Position numbers and translations under genes: made by a program. This document shows positions 1 through 9,006 of a stretch of 64,000 nt of DNA, in pieces. Within the stretch, counting starts at the first letter, position 1, and every line of letters starts with the position of its first letter. The notes under the pieces were generated by a model. The model saw nothing but the letters and a program-made list of their open reading frames with translations. It was not told the DNA's origin and did not search any database. The DNA lies in assembly GCA_965215035.1 (NCBI GenBank), contig OZ244040.1:620001-684000 (forward strand), read 5' to 3'. Source of the DNA: Azophilus sp965215035 (lineage in GTDB: Bacteria; Pseudomonadota; Gammaproteobacteria; Pseudomonadales; Azotimanducaceae).

Positions 1-985
1 CGTGCAGGTCGAAAACAGGACAGTTGGCGGGATTGCCCGGATCCCGGCGCCGTACACGCGCCGGGTCGGTCTGCATGGTGCGCACTTTCCGCTCGACCAC
101 CTCGGGTGCCTCCCGCAACTCGATGGTATTGTTGTAGGACTTGGACATCTTGCGGCCATCTAAGCCCGGCAGCTTGGCGTGCTCGGTCAACAGCGGCCGA
201 GGCTCCGGCAGGATGATGCGGCCGCCCCCTTCCAGGTAGCCGAACAACCGCTCGCGGTCGCCAATGGAAAGGTTTTGCTGCTCGGCGAGCAGCGCCCGCG
301 CCCGCCCCAACGCCTCGGTGTCGCCGCCTTCCAGGTAGGCGCGGCGCATGGTCTCGTAGATGCGCGCGGCCTTGCGGCCCATTTTCTTCAGCGCGGTGCG
401 GGCATGTTCCTCGAAGTCGGGTTCGCTGCCGAACACGTGATTGAATCGGCGGGCAATGTCCCGGGTCAGCTCCAGGTGGGCGACCTGATCCGCTCCCACC
501 GGCACGTTGCGGGCCCGGTAGATCAGAATGTCCGCCGCCTGTAGCACCGGGTAGCCCAGAAACCCATAGGTGGCCAGTTCCCGGTCGTTGAGTTGCGCCT
601 GCATATCCTTGTAGCTGGGCGTCCGCTCCAGCCAACTCACGGGCGTGATCATCGACAGCAACAGATGCAACTCCGCGTGCTCCGGCACCTTGGACTGGAT
701 GAAGACCGTCGCCGCGCCGGGATTGATGCCCGCCGCCAACCAGTCCACCACCATGTCCAGGGTGTGTTGCTCTATCTGTTCCGTATCCTGGTAGCCGGTG
801 GTGAGCGCGTGCCAATCAACGACGAAGAAATAGCATTCGTATTCGTGTTGGAGCCTTATCCAGTTCTTGATCACCCCGTGGTAGTGGCCGAGGTGCAGGC
901 GCCCGGTGGGGCGCATCCCGGAAGCTACCCTCCGATCCGAATCGCTACTGCTCAAACGAGCGGCCTCCGCAAAAGATGGGGGCAT
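1..985 (-). CDS. trpS: Tryptophan--tRNA ligase, C-terminal end outside window
   Basis: Class I aminoacyl-tRNA synthetase that charges tRNA-Trp in the cytoplasm. Translating the minus strand from the ATG at 985 gives an N-terminal leader, then MRPTGRLHLGHYHG, whose HLGH is the HIGH ATP-binding motif. About 230 residues later comes GRKMSKSYNN, the KMSKS signature loop, near base 150. About 328 codons are present and the frame is still open at base 1, so the C-terminal anticodon-binding part lies outside the window. The start at 985 is chosen because AGAGGA lies about 7 bases upstream; the conserved core begins about 23 residues in, and a TTG also exists within the leader. It is followed at a short distance on its right by the PII/DUF1538 group on the same strand, which would be transcribed before it. 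Family assignment is very secure. Confidence 0.95.
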   Translation of the reverse strand, partial: MPPSFAEAARLSSSDSDRRVASGMRPTGRLHLGHYHGVIKNWIRLQHEYECYFFVVDWHALTTGYQDTEQIEQHTLDMVVDWLAAGINPGAATVFIQSKVPEHAELHLLLSMITPVSWLERTPSYKDMQAQLNDRELATYGFLGYPVLQAADILIYRARNVPVGADQVAHLELTRDIARRFNHVFGSEPDFEEHARTALKKMGRKAARIYETMRRAYLEGGDTEALGRARALLAEQQNLSIGDRERLFGYLEGGGRIILPEPRPLLTEHAKLPGLDGRKMSKSYNNTIELREAPEVVERKVRTMQTDPARVRRRDPGNPANCPVFDLH

Positions 986-1060
986 TATAGTCCTCTGCAC
1001 AACGCCGCCGCGAGCCGGTGGTCAAAGGGCGTGATCGACCTGTCGACCCGGCCAGTGGCA

Positions 1061-1417
1061 TCAACCCGAGGCACTACCCTCAACCTCTTCCAGAATAGCC
1101 GCCAGTTGCGTGGTCAGGCCCACCGCGTCCTCCACATCGATCTGCAAAGCGATACCCGCACCCGGCTCGCCATCGAACTGTCCCGCATCGCGAATACGTT
1201 CCAGAATCTTCCGCGCACGCGGCGCCGCCACCAAGAACAGCACCACATCCCGCTTGGATGCCAACTCCAGGCCCAGGAAGGTTCGATTCGGCGTGCGGCC
1301 CTCGCCGCGCGCACTGGTGATGACCGTGGCGCCGGTCGCTCCCATGTCGCGGGCCGCGGCGATAACGGTGTCCGTCTTGCGGTGGTCCACCAAGGTTACG
1401 AGAAGTTTCAGTTGCAT
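1061..1417 (-). CDS. PII-like (GlnB-fold) signalling protein
   Basis: A 118-residue protein with the length and layout of PII signal proteins. It opens with MQLKLLVTLVDHRKTD, has GATGATVITSARGEG where PII proteins enter the T-loop, and ends with EPGAGIALQIDVEDAVGL, which resembles the usual GDGKIFV-PVE strand. The uridylylated tyrosine region of classical GlnB/GlnK T-loops is not visible, so it is best called PII-like. It starts only 4 bases after the stop of the DUF1538 gene upstream and has a strong GGAGG site. Proteins of this type are known to sit beside membrane transporters and gate them in response to small molecules. The adjacent DUF1538 pair is the obvious partner here, by inference. 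Its own ligand cannot be read from the sequence. Confidence 0.8.
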   Translation of the reverse strand: MQLKLLVTLVDHRKTDTVIAAARDMGATGATVITSARGEGRTPNRTFLGLELASKRDVVLFLVAAPRARKILERIRDAGQFDGEPGAGIALQIDVEDAVGLTTQLAAILEEVEGSASG

Positions 1418-1420
1418 GGC

Positions 1421-2212
1421 TCAAGCCTCCGCAGGACGATTGGCCGTGGGTTTGCGGCGGTGCAGCCAGGACGCCGCCATGGCGTAGCCCAGCACCGTCA
1501 TTATGGGAAATACGCTGGCAAAGGCGATAAGGCCAAAGCCGTCGATCAGCGGGCTGCGACCCGGTACGCTCGCGGCAAGCCCAAGACCCAGGGCGGCAAC
1601 CACGGGCACCGTCACCGTCGAGGTGGTGACGCCGCCGCTGTCATAGGCGAGCGGCACGATGGTGCGACTCGACCGAAAGGTCTGGAGAATCACCACCACA
1701 TAGGCGGCAATGATGTACCAGGGCAGGGGTGTGCCGGTGACGATGCGAAAACAGCCAAGCGCCACGCCCAAGGCAACCCCCACCGCCACCGCCAGCCGCA
1801 GGCCCCAGGCGCGCACTGCACCGCCAGATACCTCCTCGGCCTTCAGCGCAACGGCAATCAGCGAGGGTTCCGCCACCGTCGTGGCAAAGCCGATTGCCGC
1901 CGCAAACACATAGACAAGCAGATAGTCATTCCACCGCACGTCCTCATGCGGGCCTGGCGCCGTGTCGGCACCCACCGCCGTAAGCTGGCTCGCCATGGTC
2001 TTACCGATAGGAAAGAGCGCCTCTTCCAGGCCAATCAAAAACAGGGTGAGCCCGACCAGAACGCAGGCGAACCCCGCCAGGATGCGGCGCAGATTTGGCA
2101 ACCTGCGGCGCAGCACCGCGAGTTGGAAAAAAACTAGAATGCCGACGATGGGCGCGACATCCGTCGCCGTCGACAACACCGTAGCGAATACCATCGACAG
2201 AAACTCCGGCAT
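1421..2212 (-). CDS. DUF1538 family membrane protein (second of a pair)
   Basis: A 263-residue, very hydrophobic protein. It has about six membrane segments and a glycine-rich stretch YDSGGVTTSTVTVPVVAALG, followed by PLIDGFGLIAFASVFPIMTV. The same order of motifs (LFPIGKTMA, TTVAEPSLIAVA, AYDSGGVTTST) recurs in the neighbouring gene, so the two are paralogues. DUF1538 proteins are thought to be transporters, and many homologues are about twice this length with two such units; the substrate is unknown. Its ATG overlaps the stop of the preceding DUF1538 gene by one base (TGATG), which points to coupled translation. The PII-like gene follows 4 bases later. I infer a two-subunit channel or carrier regulated by the PII-like protein. 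Confidence 0.8.
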   Translation of the reverse strand: MPEFLSMVFATVLSTATDVAPIVGILVFFQLAVLRRRLPNLRRILAGFACVLVGLTLFLIGLEEALFPIGKTMASQLTAVGADTAPGPHEDVRWNDYLLVYVFAAAIGFATTVAEPSLIAVALKAEEVSGGAVRAWGLRLAVAVGVALGVALGCFRIVTGTPLPWYIIAAYVVVILQTFRSSRTIVPLAYDSGGVTTSTVTVPVVAALGLGLAASVPGRSPLIDGFGLIAFASVFPIMTVLGYAMAASWLHRRKPTANRPAEA

Positions 2213-2946
2213 CAGATCACCATGCCGTAGCCGAGCACGAAGATCATGGGTGAGAGGCTGGCAAAGGCGATGAGCCCGAAGCCATCGATCATCGGGTTGC
2301 GCCCCTTGATGGATCGCGCCAGCCCAACGCCGAGCGCGGTAACCAGCGGCACCGTGATCGTACTGGTGGTCACACCTCCCGAGTCGTAGGCAACGCCGAT
2401 GATTTCCGGTGGCGCAAACAGGGTCATCAGGGTGACCAGCACATAGCCCCCGATGATCAGCCGATGGATAGGCCAGCCCTTCAATATACGCAACACACCG
2501 AGCGTGATCGCCGCTCCCACCGACACCGCCACCACCATGCGCAGGTTGAAGGCGTAGGCGGTCCGCGCCGCATCGTTGGCGGCGATGGCGCCGGCTTCGG
2601 CGGCGACCTCCGCCGCCTCGGCGGCAACGGCGATCAATGCCGGCTCCGCCACGGTCGTGCCGAAGCCCAGGCAGAACGCGAACGCCAGCAGCGCCGTCAG
2701 GCTGCCCTTGTTCGCAAACTCCTCGGCCATCTCTTCGCCAAGGGGAAACAGGCCGCTTTCCAATCCATGGACGAATAGCGTCAGGCCGGCGATGACGCAG
2801 ACGAGACCCGCCAAGACCGCCCCGAGATTCGGAAAGGGCTGTTGCAGCACCACGACCTGAAAGAAGGCGATAACCAGGATGATCGGCGCCAGATCGCGCA
2901 ACGCGTCTATGATTCCCCTCGCCAGGGTCGCCAGCAGCCCGGTCAC
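2212..2946 (-). CDS. DUF1538 family membrane protein (first of a pair)
   Basis: Paralogue of the next gene, about 244 residues from the GTG at 2946. It carries the same landmarks: DLAPIILVIAFFQVVVLQ, LFPLGEEMA, TTVAEPALIAVAAEAAEVA, AYDSGGVTTSTITVPLV and MIDGFGLIAFASLSP. The frame is open back to a TTG at 3012. I prefer the GTG because it has GGAAG just upstream and because its N-terminus then matches the length of the paralogue. The pair looks like a split form of the two-unit DUF1538 proteins. It would work in the inner membrane with its partner and the PII-like protein. Transport activity is inferred from membrane topology and context, not shown. Confidence 0.75.
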   Translation of the reverse strand: MTGLLATLARGIIDALRDLAPIILVIAFFQVVVLQQPFPNLGAVLAGLVCVIAGLTLFVHGLESGLFPLGEEMAEEFANKGSLTALLAFAFCLGFGTTVAEPALIAVAAEAAEVAAEAGAIAANDAARTAYAFNLRMVVAVSVGAAITLGVLRILKGWPIHRLIIGGYVLVTLMTLFAPPEIIGVAYDSGGVTTSTITVPLVTALGVGLARSIKGRNPMIDGFGLIAFASLSPMIFVLGYGMVI

Positions 2947-3052
2947 TGTGCTTCCAACATGGTTGCGCACCGCCTCATTGTAATAAGCCCGATATCTCGT
3001 TTCGCGGCACAACGGCCACTACCGCAAACCCGGGCGGCAGGGCCATCGCCCG

Positions 3053-4465
3053 CTAATCCCAACCCAGCAAAAGATAGCAGAAGGTCGCGATAACCAGCGC
3101 ACCGATGAAGTTGAGCGCCAGCCCTTCCCGAATCATGCGTTGCACGGGGAACCGGCCGGTGCTGAACATGATGACGTTGGGCGCCGTCGCCACCGGCAGC
3201 ATGAACGCGCAACTGGCACTCATAGCCGCGGGCACCATCAACAGGCGCGGGTCGATGGCCGCACCCACCGCGGCCGCCGCGAGAATCGGCATGAGCAGCG
3301 ATGTGGTCGCCGTATTGCTGGTCATTTCCGTAAGAAAGGTCACCGACAGGCAAACCACCAGGATAATAGCGAAGGTGGGCCAGGCGGCGACCACGGCAAC
3401 GGCGTTGCCGACAGACTCCGACAGCCCCGATGTCTTGAACGCCGTCGCGATGGCGAGCCCGGCCCCGAACAGAATCAGCATGCCCCAAGGGATGTTCGCG
3501 GCGGTTCTCCAGTCGAGCAGGCGCCCACCCTTGCCATTCGGCACGATGAACATCGCGACCACGGCAAGGAAGGCCACCATGGCATCGTTGGTATAGGGCA
3601 ACCCGAACAGCGCCGTCCAGCCACCCATGGGTTCCTGGCGGGTGATCCAGGCCAGCGCGGTCAGGCCGAAAACGGCGAGCACCCGTTTTTCTTCCGGTCG
3701 CCAGGGGCCGATTTCGGGAAGCTGCAGAGCGCCACGATGGGTCATTGAACGCGTCAACCACAGGCCCATGAGCGGCAGGAAAACACAAACCACCGGAACA
3801 CCCCAGCCCATCCACTGCGCGAAGCCGATGGATGCGCCAAAGGTATCTTCGTACACCCCCCGGAAAATCATATTCGGCGGCGTACCGATCAGCGTACCAA
3901 CACCCCCGATGTTGGCCGCGTAGGCAATGCCGAGCAGCAACGCCGGGGCCAGCTTCTCATCGCGCGATTGGTCCAGCACCGCAAGCGCCACCGGCAGCAG
4001 CATCAACGTGGTCGCTGTATTCGAGATCCACATCGACAGTGTCGCCGCAGCGATCATGAAGCCGAACACCACCCGGCGGCTGCTCGCGCCACCGACAGCG
4101 CGTACCAGCGTCAGGGCAATGCGCTGGTGCGCCCCGCTGCCGGCCATGGCGGTGGACAAAATAAAGCCGCCAAGCAGCAGCAGCACCACAGGATGACCAT
4201 AGGCCTGGCCGACCTCCGCGCCCGACAGCACGCCGAACATCGGCAGGACGGCCAGCGGCACCAGGGAGGTTGCCGGTATGGGAATGGGCTCGAAGACCCA
4301 CCAGATGACGCACAGCACCGTCACCCCCAAGGTTACCGCAGCCGCCGGCACCGCCCCGCCGGCCAGCATCGCGTACCAGGCCCCCAGGGCCGCCAGCGGA
4401 CCCAAGGCAAGAGCGACGGTGCCGGCGCGCACCACCCGGCGACCCCCGTTCAGCATCGAGGCCAT
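3053..4465 (-). CDS. SLC13/DASS family sodium-coupled anion transporter
   Basis: About 470 residues with some twelve hydrophobic segments. The two SNT signatures of the DASS (divalent anion:sodium symporter) family are both present: SNTATTLMLLPVALA in the first half and TSNTATTSLLMPILAAAA in the second, reflecting the inverted-repeat fold. IGTPPNMIF is also typical. Family members import dicarboxylates, citrate or sulfate with sodium across the inner membrane; the exact substrate cannot be told here. The frame opens at a TTG (4498). ATG codons at 4465 and 4456 are more likely starts, but none has a clear ribosome site. It lies upstream of the DUF1538/PII group on the same strand and downstream of an NhaC-type antiporter, forming a block of ion-linked transporters. 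Confidence 0.88.
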   Translation of the reverse strand: MASMLNGGRRVVRAGTVALALGPLAALGAWYAMLAGGAVPAAAVTLGVTVLCVIWWVFEPIPIPATSLVPLAVLPMFGVLSGAEVGQAYGHPVVLLLLGGFILSTAMAGSGAHQRIALTLVRAVGGASSRRVVFGFMIAAATLSMWISNTATTLMLLPVALAVLDQSRDEKLAPALLLGIAYAANIGGVGTLIGTPPNMIFRGVYEDTFGASIGFAQWMGWGVPVVCVFLPLMGLWLTRSMTHRGALQLPEIGPWRPEEKRVLAVFGLTALAWITRQEPMGGWTALFGLPYTNDAMVAFLAVVAMFIVPNGKGGRLLDWRTAANIPWGMLILFGAGLAIATAFKTSGLSESVGNAVAVVAAWPTFAIILVVCLSVTFLTEMTSNTATTSLLMPILAAAAVGAAIDPRLLMVPAAMSASCAFMLPVATAPNVIMFSTGRFPVQRMIREGLALNFIGALVIATFCYLLLGWD

Positions 4466-4591
4466 GCACGAATTGGTGCGGCGGGTGTTGGCAAGCAAGA
4501 CGCGACGCCCCCCCGGGTCCGACGCCCAAGGTACCGCCCACCGTCATATCGGGCCGCACACCGGAGTGGCCGGGTCGCTCGCGTCATCGCA

Positions 4592-6328
4592 TCAGGCTGT
4601 CAGAAAGGCGATCCCCGTCCAGCAAACGGCAGCCAGACCGGCGGCGACGGATGCCTGGGGAATCTGCGTGCGAACATGATCCATCAGGTCGCAGCCGGTA
4701 CAGACCGAACTGAGCACAGTGGTATCGGAAATCGGCGAACACTGGTCGCCGTAGACGCTGCCGTCCATAACGGCGGCAAAGCAGAGCGTCATAAAGAGTT
4801 CCGGATGGGCGAGCCCCTGGCCCGTGGCCACCGCCCAGGCCAGCGGCATCGCCAGGGGAAAGGCCACGGCGTAGGTGCCCCAGCTAGTGCCGGTTGAGAA
4901 GGCAATGACCATGGTCATCAGTTGCAACAGCACGGGCAGCAGGAAATAGGGAATGCTGTGCCCGAGTTGCTCGACCAGGAAGTTGCCGCCGCCGGTCTGC
5001 TGACTGATGCCGCCGATGGTGATGGCAAGCAGCAGGATAACGGAGCCAATCAGCACCCCCTTGATGCCATTGTGAAAGCCCGACATCAAATCCTTCAGAG
5101 ACATGCCCTTGGCAAGCGCCATCCCGGCGGCAAGCAAGAGCGCCGTGCCGAACGCCCAGTGGACATTGGGCGACCCAAACACCACGAACGTCGTGACGGC
5201 AATGGCGATAAGCGTTCCCAGGGGCAGAAAGAATTCCAGCACATTCGGCCGGTAGCCCGCCGGCACATCGCTGCCCTGCAGCTCCTTGGCGCTGAGTGGC
5301 GCGGCACCCTGCGCATCGAGTTGGCCGGTCTGTCGCGACCGGGCCATGGCCTGCGCCAACTGCCGGCCTAGGAACAACGGCTTTTCGACGCTGAGCAGCA
5401 GGGTGCCCAGCACCGCGAATATCGCGTAGAAGCAGAAGGGCACGCTCTGGAAGAAGAAGGCGATGCGGTCCGCTTCCGTGGCCAGGAAACCCACCCCGGA
5501 AACGAAGATAAAAGCCTGCACATAGCCCGGCCAGGCATTGAAGGCGAGTTGCGAGGCGATGGGCGATGCGGTCGAGTCGACGATGTAGGCCAGTTCCTCG
5601 TGACTGACCCGCTCCTTGTCGGCAATGGGTCGCACCGTGGTACCCACCAGCACCGTGCTCACCGTGCCCCCCTGGAAAAAAATGACCCCCAGCATCCAGG
5701 CCACCAGCTTGGCGGTCCTGGGGCCCCGAACGAAACGCACCGTGACGAATTCGGCGAACGCCTGGGCCGCACCGGTACGCGACCAAACGCCCATGAGCCC
5801 ACCAAGCAGCCACAGGTAGAGCACCAGTACACTGGCGGAACCCGTGGTCGCCAGCGACGGAATCAGTACCTCGCCCGTCAGATCGTACTTGCCCAGTATC
5901 AGTGCGCCCGAGGCAATGCCGCCGAGCAGGGCGGTGACCGGTTCCCGGGTCAGCCAGCACAGCATCACCGCAACCAGCGCGGGCAGCAACGATAGCCAGC
6001 CAAAGTGGTACTTGGCGATGAGCTGGTAGAAGACGGTCTGCCGGGTGCCATCGCGAGTCTCCACGACCGAGACGAATTCCTGCCTGACCGGCGGCGTCAC
6101 TCGTGTACCCGCTACCTTGGCCCGGTCGAGCCGCGTCTGGGCCAAGGGAACGGGGTCGAAGGCAACCGGCTCGCCCTCCACCCGGTAGTAGAGCTGGCCC
6201 GTCGCATCGGTTTGCGCGTCCAGGGCGATCTGCTCCACCGTCCAGGTGGGCGGCACGTACAACCCCACGACCCAAGATGCGAGCAGGGCGAGCGCAAACA
6301 GCAGAAACTTGCGAATTCCGGGAGACAT
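4592..6328 (-). CDS. NhaC-family Na+/H+ antiporter
   Basis: A 578-residue inner-membrane protein. After an N-terminal membrane segment comes a periplasmic region of about 100 residues with no family motif. Then follow many membrane segments with GTSWGTYAVAFPLAMPLA and DGSVYGDQCSPISDTTVLSS, the conserved C-terminal blocks of the NhaC superfamily. NhaC-type proteins exchange sodium for protons, or in some members couple it to an organic acid. The start at 6328 has an excellent site, GGAGGAA with about 4 bases spacing. It is the first gene of the minus-strand transporter block and diverges from the hydrolase at 6738, leaving a shared upstream region of about 400 bases. Family is clear; transported ion is inferred. 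Confidence 0.87.
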   Translation of the reverse strand: MSPGIRKFLLFALALLASWVVGLYVPPTWTVEQIALDAQTDATGQLYYRVEGEPVAFDPVPLAQTRLDRAKVAGTRVTPPVRQEFVSVVETRDGTRQTVFYQLIAKYHFGWLSLLPALVAVMLCWLTREPVTALLGGIASGALILGKYDLTGEVLIPSLATTGSASVLVLYLWLLGGLMGVWSRTGAAQAFAEFVTVRFVRGPRTAKLVAWMLGVIFFQGGTVSTVLVGTTVRPIADKERVSHEELAYIVDSTASPIASQLAFNAWPGYVQAFIFVSGVGFLATEADRIAFFFQSVPFCFYAIFAVLGTLLLSVEKPLFLGRQLAQAMARSRQTGQLDAQGAAPLSAKELQGSDVPAGYRPNVLEFFLPLGTLIAIAVTTFVVFGSPNVHWAFGTALLLAAGMALAKGMSLKDLMSGFHNGIKGVLIGSVILLLAITIGGISQQTGGGNFLVEQLGHSIPYFLLPVLLQLMTMVIAFSTGTSWGTYAVAFPLAMPLAWAVATGQGLAHPELFMTLCFAAVMDGSVYGDQCSPISDTTVLSSVCTGCDLMDHVRTQIPQASVAAGLAAVCWTGIAFLTA

Positions 6329-6737
6329 CCGTTCCTCCAGGATAGGGTGGCCGGCAGGCGCTGTATCTTACTGTAAAGTGCGCCCCGGGCCAGCATCCTG
6401 TCGCCCGTCCCCCGGGCCATCCCACAGTGAACCACAATCCCCTGACGCCGCACGGGGTTGCAAGGCGATAAACAACCGTGCCCGGGATGGGTGGGCTTGG
6501 TCTTCATCGCGCCTACCATCGAGTCGAGTTTTCACGATGGGTTCCACAAGAGGTGCAACACTGGGCTCGTCGGTAGCGGCGGCACCTCGCCAGGGTGCCG
6601 GGTCGAATCGAGCGGGGGTGGTCATGGCGCGAGGTGTTCTGCCGGTTAATCCGGGCACGCCCGCTCGGAGGAAGCTTGCCGGTTACAAGTACATGCGCCT
6701 TGGGTTGTCTGGCCCGGCAAGCTACACTGCCCGCCCC
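6329..6737. other. Divergent intergenic region without a recognised gene
   Basis: About 400 bases separate the divergent NhaC-type antiporter and the metallo-hydrolase. I see no coding stretch that resembles a protein family; the open frames here are GC-rich by-products. The antiporter's ribosome site lies at its left edge and a possible promoter at its right edge. Confidence 0.5.
6701..6728 (+). promoter_or_regulatory. Possible sigma-70-like promoter for the metallo-hydrolase
   Basis: TTGGGT at 6701-6706 and TACACT at 6723-6728 are 16 bases apart and resemble -35 and -10 boxes. A transcript starting about 7 bases after the -10 box would begin almost at the ATG at 6738, and no ribosome-binding site precedes that ATG, so a leaderless message is possible. 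Weak evidence. Confidence 0.25.
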
Positions 6738-7844
6738 ATGAAGAGCGAGTTGTACTACCCCTACGCAGAACATCCCGCCCCCTGCACCACCGTCGAGGTC
6801 GCCGACGGCGTGCGTTGGCTGACCATGCCCATGCCCGGTTCGCTCAACCACATCAACCTCTACCTGCTCGAAGACAGCGACGGCTGGTGGGTGGTGGACA
6901 CGGGTCTTGGCAACCCGGAGACCTGGAACCGGTGGCGCGAGTTGTTCCGAGACGAACTGGGCGGTCGCCCCGTCAAGGCCGTCATCTGCACCCACATGCA
7001 CCCCGACCATATCGGCCAGGCCAAGGCGATCACCGACGAATTCCACTGCCCGCTCTATATGACGCGCACCGAGTACTACCAGGCCCGGGCGTTCTCGGCC
7101 AACGACCGCAGCCACCATTCGTCCTGGCTCGGCCAGCAGTTCTACCAGCGTGCCGGCATGACGCCGGACTACCTGGAACAACTATTCGGGTCTTGGAGTC
7201 GGCGCGACGGCGAACGGATGAGCATGCCGGCGTTGCCTCCCGGCTATCGCCGCCTGGAGGATGGCAACGTGCTCACCATCGGCCACTGCGACTGGCGCGT
7301 GCTCGTGGGTGCCGGCCATTCTCCAGAGCACGCCTGCCTGTACTGCGACGCGCTGAAGATCATGATTTCCGGGGACCAGATACTGCCCGTCATCACCTCC
7401 AACGTAAGCGTCTTTCCGAACGAGCCGGAGGCCAACCCGCTGAAGGCCTGGATGGAATCCCACGACCGCTTTCTCGATACGCCCGAGGAAACCCTGGTGC
7501 TGCCGGCGCACAACCTGCCCTTCCAGGGCATCCGCAAACGCCTGCGCGACCTGATCGGCCACCACGAAGACCGCATGCTGGCCATCGAGGAACACTGCCT
7601 GGAGCCCGCAGTCGCCAAGGATCTGCTGCCGGTGCTGTTCGCCCGGGAACTGGGCCCCATGCAGATGATGATGGCCCTGGGCGAGGCGATCGCCCACCTG
7701 CACCTGCTCATACACAAGAACCGCATCGAGCGCACCCTGCACGAAGATGGGGCATACCGTTTCCGGTCCATCGACCCGGACCTGGCGCGCCGCGCCCACC
7801 CGGGGGAGCACGACGCACCGGACGACCGGCCCATGATGGTCTGA
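6738..7844 (+). CDS. Metallo-beta-lactamase-fold hydrolase
   Basis: A 368-residue protein with the zinc-binding signature THMHPDHIG (HxHxDH) near residue 95. Further metal ligands appear in VGAGHSPEHACLY and in PAHNLPFQG. The fold covers glyoxalase II, lactonases and other hydrolases of thioesters and esters; the C-terminal helical extension of about 100 residues is typical of a large uncharacterised group near glyoxalase II. The frame is open much further upstream, but protein-like sequence begins at MKSELYYPY, so the ATG at 6738 is used. Its stop overlaps the start of the next gene by one base (TGATG). Substrate is unknown; a role in thioester or lactone hydrolysis is an inference from the fold. 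Confidence 0.85.
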   Translation: MKSELYYPYAEHPAPCTTVEVADGVRWLTMPMPGSLNHINLYLLEDSDGWWVVDTGLGNPETWNRWRELFRDELGGRPVKAVICTHMHPDHIGQAKAITDEFHCPLYMTRTEYYQARAFSANDRSHHSSWLGQQFYQRAGMTPDYLEQLFGSWSRRDGERMSMPALPPGYRRLEDGNVLTIGHCDWRVLVGAGHSPEHACLYCDALKIMISGDQILPVITSNVSVFPNEPEANPLKAWMESHDRFLDTPEETLVLPAHNLPFQGIRKRLRDLIGHHEDRMLAIEEHCLEPAVAKDLLPVLFARELGPMQMMMALGEAIAHLHLLIHKNRIERTLHEDGAYRFRSIDPDLARRAHPGEHDAPDDRPMMV

Positions 7845-8140
7845 TGGCCATGCACAAGCTACGCCGCCGAATCGCACGCTATTCGCATCGCACGCTGCGC
7901 TGGGGGCGCGACCACGCGCCGCCCGGTGTGCGCTCCGGCATCGGTGCCCTGCTTATGGTGGGCGGTGTGTTTGGTTTCCTGCCGGTACTCGGCTTCTGGA
8001 TGCTGCCCTTGGGCGTCGCCTTCATCGCCCTGGACATCCCTCCCGCCCGACGTCGGCTAGACCGTTGGCTGGCAAGAATGGAAGCCGGCGAAAGCGCGGC
8101 GACGCACGTTGCGACATCGGCACCGCCAACCAGGAAGTAG
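7844..8140 (+). CDS. Small membrane protein, function unknown
   Basis: A 98-residue protein. It has a basic N-terminus (HKLRRRIARYSHRTLRWGRD), one long glycine-rich hydrophobic hairpin centred on GALLMVGGVFGFLPVLGFWM, and a charged C-terminal tail after PPARRRLDRWLARME. This pattern matches a widespread group of short proteobacterial membrane proteins with no proven role. The start overlaps the stop of the metallo-hydrolase, so the two are probably translated together. It is likely an inner-membrane protein; nothing in it suggests catalysis. Confidence 0.7.
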   Translation: MAMHKLRRRIARYSHRTLRWGRDHAPPGVRSGIGALLMVGGVFGFLPVLGFWMLPLGVAFIALDIPPARRRLDRWLARMEAGESAATHVATSAPPTRK

Positions 8141-8230
8141 CTACCGAACGGCCTATACAGGTTGTCGAAGTTGGGCCAACTTAACAACGTTGCTTAACCA
8201 TGCAGCCGATCTTTAGTACGGAACAATAGC

Positions 8231-8980
8231 TTGCTGCGAGCTTGGGGCGTTCGCAAAGCGCATAGTGCGCGTCGCTGGATGGAACGACGGGGATTGTTCC
8301 CGCCACCCCCTAGCGATGCTGGGCTGACCGCCGACATCGCCACCTATATTGCCAATTCCTACCCGCACAATCACAACTACAGTGTTCGAGCCGGTCGGCT
8401 CGTGCCCCGAGACAAGCTGCGGGCGCGTTTCGATGTGCTTAACAGCGCCTATCCCAGACCCCTGGAAAGCCTACTAGATCTCAGTTGCTCGAAAGGCTAC
8501 TTCGTCCTCGATGCCGCAGGGCGGGCGACCTGTCGTCGGGCGTTGGGAGTAGACATCGACGACCGCGAACTCAATGCCTGCCGATCGGTTTCCCGCCATG
8601 TTGGGCTACAGTGCCGGTTCGAACGTGCGCACTTGCATGAAGTTGCGCAAAGCATCAGTGAATTCGGTGGTCCGTTCCAGACCGTGCTGCTCATCAACTG
8701 CTATCAATACCTCTACTTTGGAAGCTCGCGTTCGCCGGTAGGCTACCGCGACCACCGCCGCATCTTCGAACTCGCGCGACAGGTCTGCGCAGAGCGGCTC
8801 TTGTTCAGCAACCGCACCGAAACCGGGCAATTGCAGCGCTACTGCCGGGCGGAAGCCGCCCGCTTGGGGCATAGCCATCTGTACACGGAGGCGGCAATTC
8901 TCGACGCCGCATCCCAATACTTTAACGTTACCCGTATCGGGACAATCAACGGGTTACCGTTGTGGAACCTGGATGTCTGA
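8231..8980 (+). CDS. Class I SAM-dependent methyltransferase
   Basis: About 249 residues, from a TTG at 8231; an in-frame ATG at 8279 is a possible alternative start. Motif I is LLDLSCSKGYF, followed by an acidic end of strand 2 in ALGVDIDDREL. This is the S-adenosylmethionine pocket of Rossmann-type methyltransferases. Later motifs read TVLLINCYQYLYFG. The motif I layout (LDxxCxxGYF) is like that of the methyltransferase domain encoded at 49986, so both may belong to one broad group. It stands alone between the small membrane protein and a truncated gene. The methyl acceptor cannot be predicted. Confidence 0.75.
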   Translation: MLRAWGVRKAHSARRWMERRGLFPPPPSDAGLTADIATYIANSYPHNHNYSVRAGRLVPRDKLRARFDVLNSAYPRPLESLLDLSCSKGYFVLDAAGRATCRRALGVDIDDRELNACRSVSRHVGLQCRFERAHLHEVAQSISEFGGPFQTVLLINCYQYLYFGSSRSPVGYRDHRRIFELARQVCAERLLFSNRTETGQLQRYCRAEAARLGHSHLYTEAAILDAASQYFNVTRIGTINGLPLWNLDV

Positions 8981-9006
8981 TTGCTGCACGGACCGGAGAA
9001 ATCACC

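Noticed and set aside
593..2137. Long plus-strand open frame of 514 codons opposite trpS, PII and DUF1538
   Set aside because: It lies antisense to clearly conserved genes and its translation is rich in H, R, Q and G with no domain pattern, as expected of GC-rich mirror frames.
2943..3815. Minus-strand frame of 290 codons within the SLC13 gene
   Set aside because: It overlaps the transporter in another frame and reads as R/G/H-rich sequence without membrane segments.
4884..6437. Minus-strand frame of 517 codons within the NhaC-type gene
   Set aside because: It is a frame-shifted reading of the antiporter; the true frame has the conserved family motifs and a strong ribosome site.
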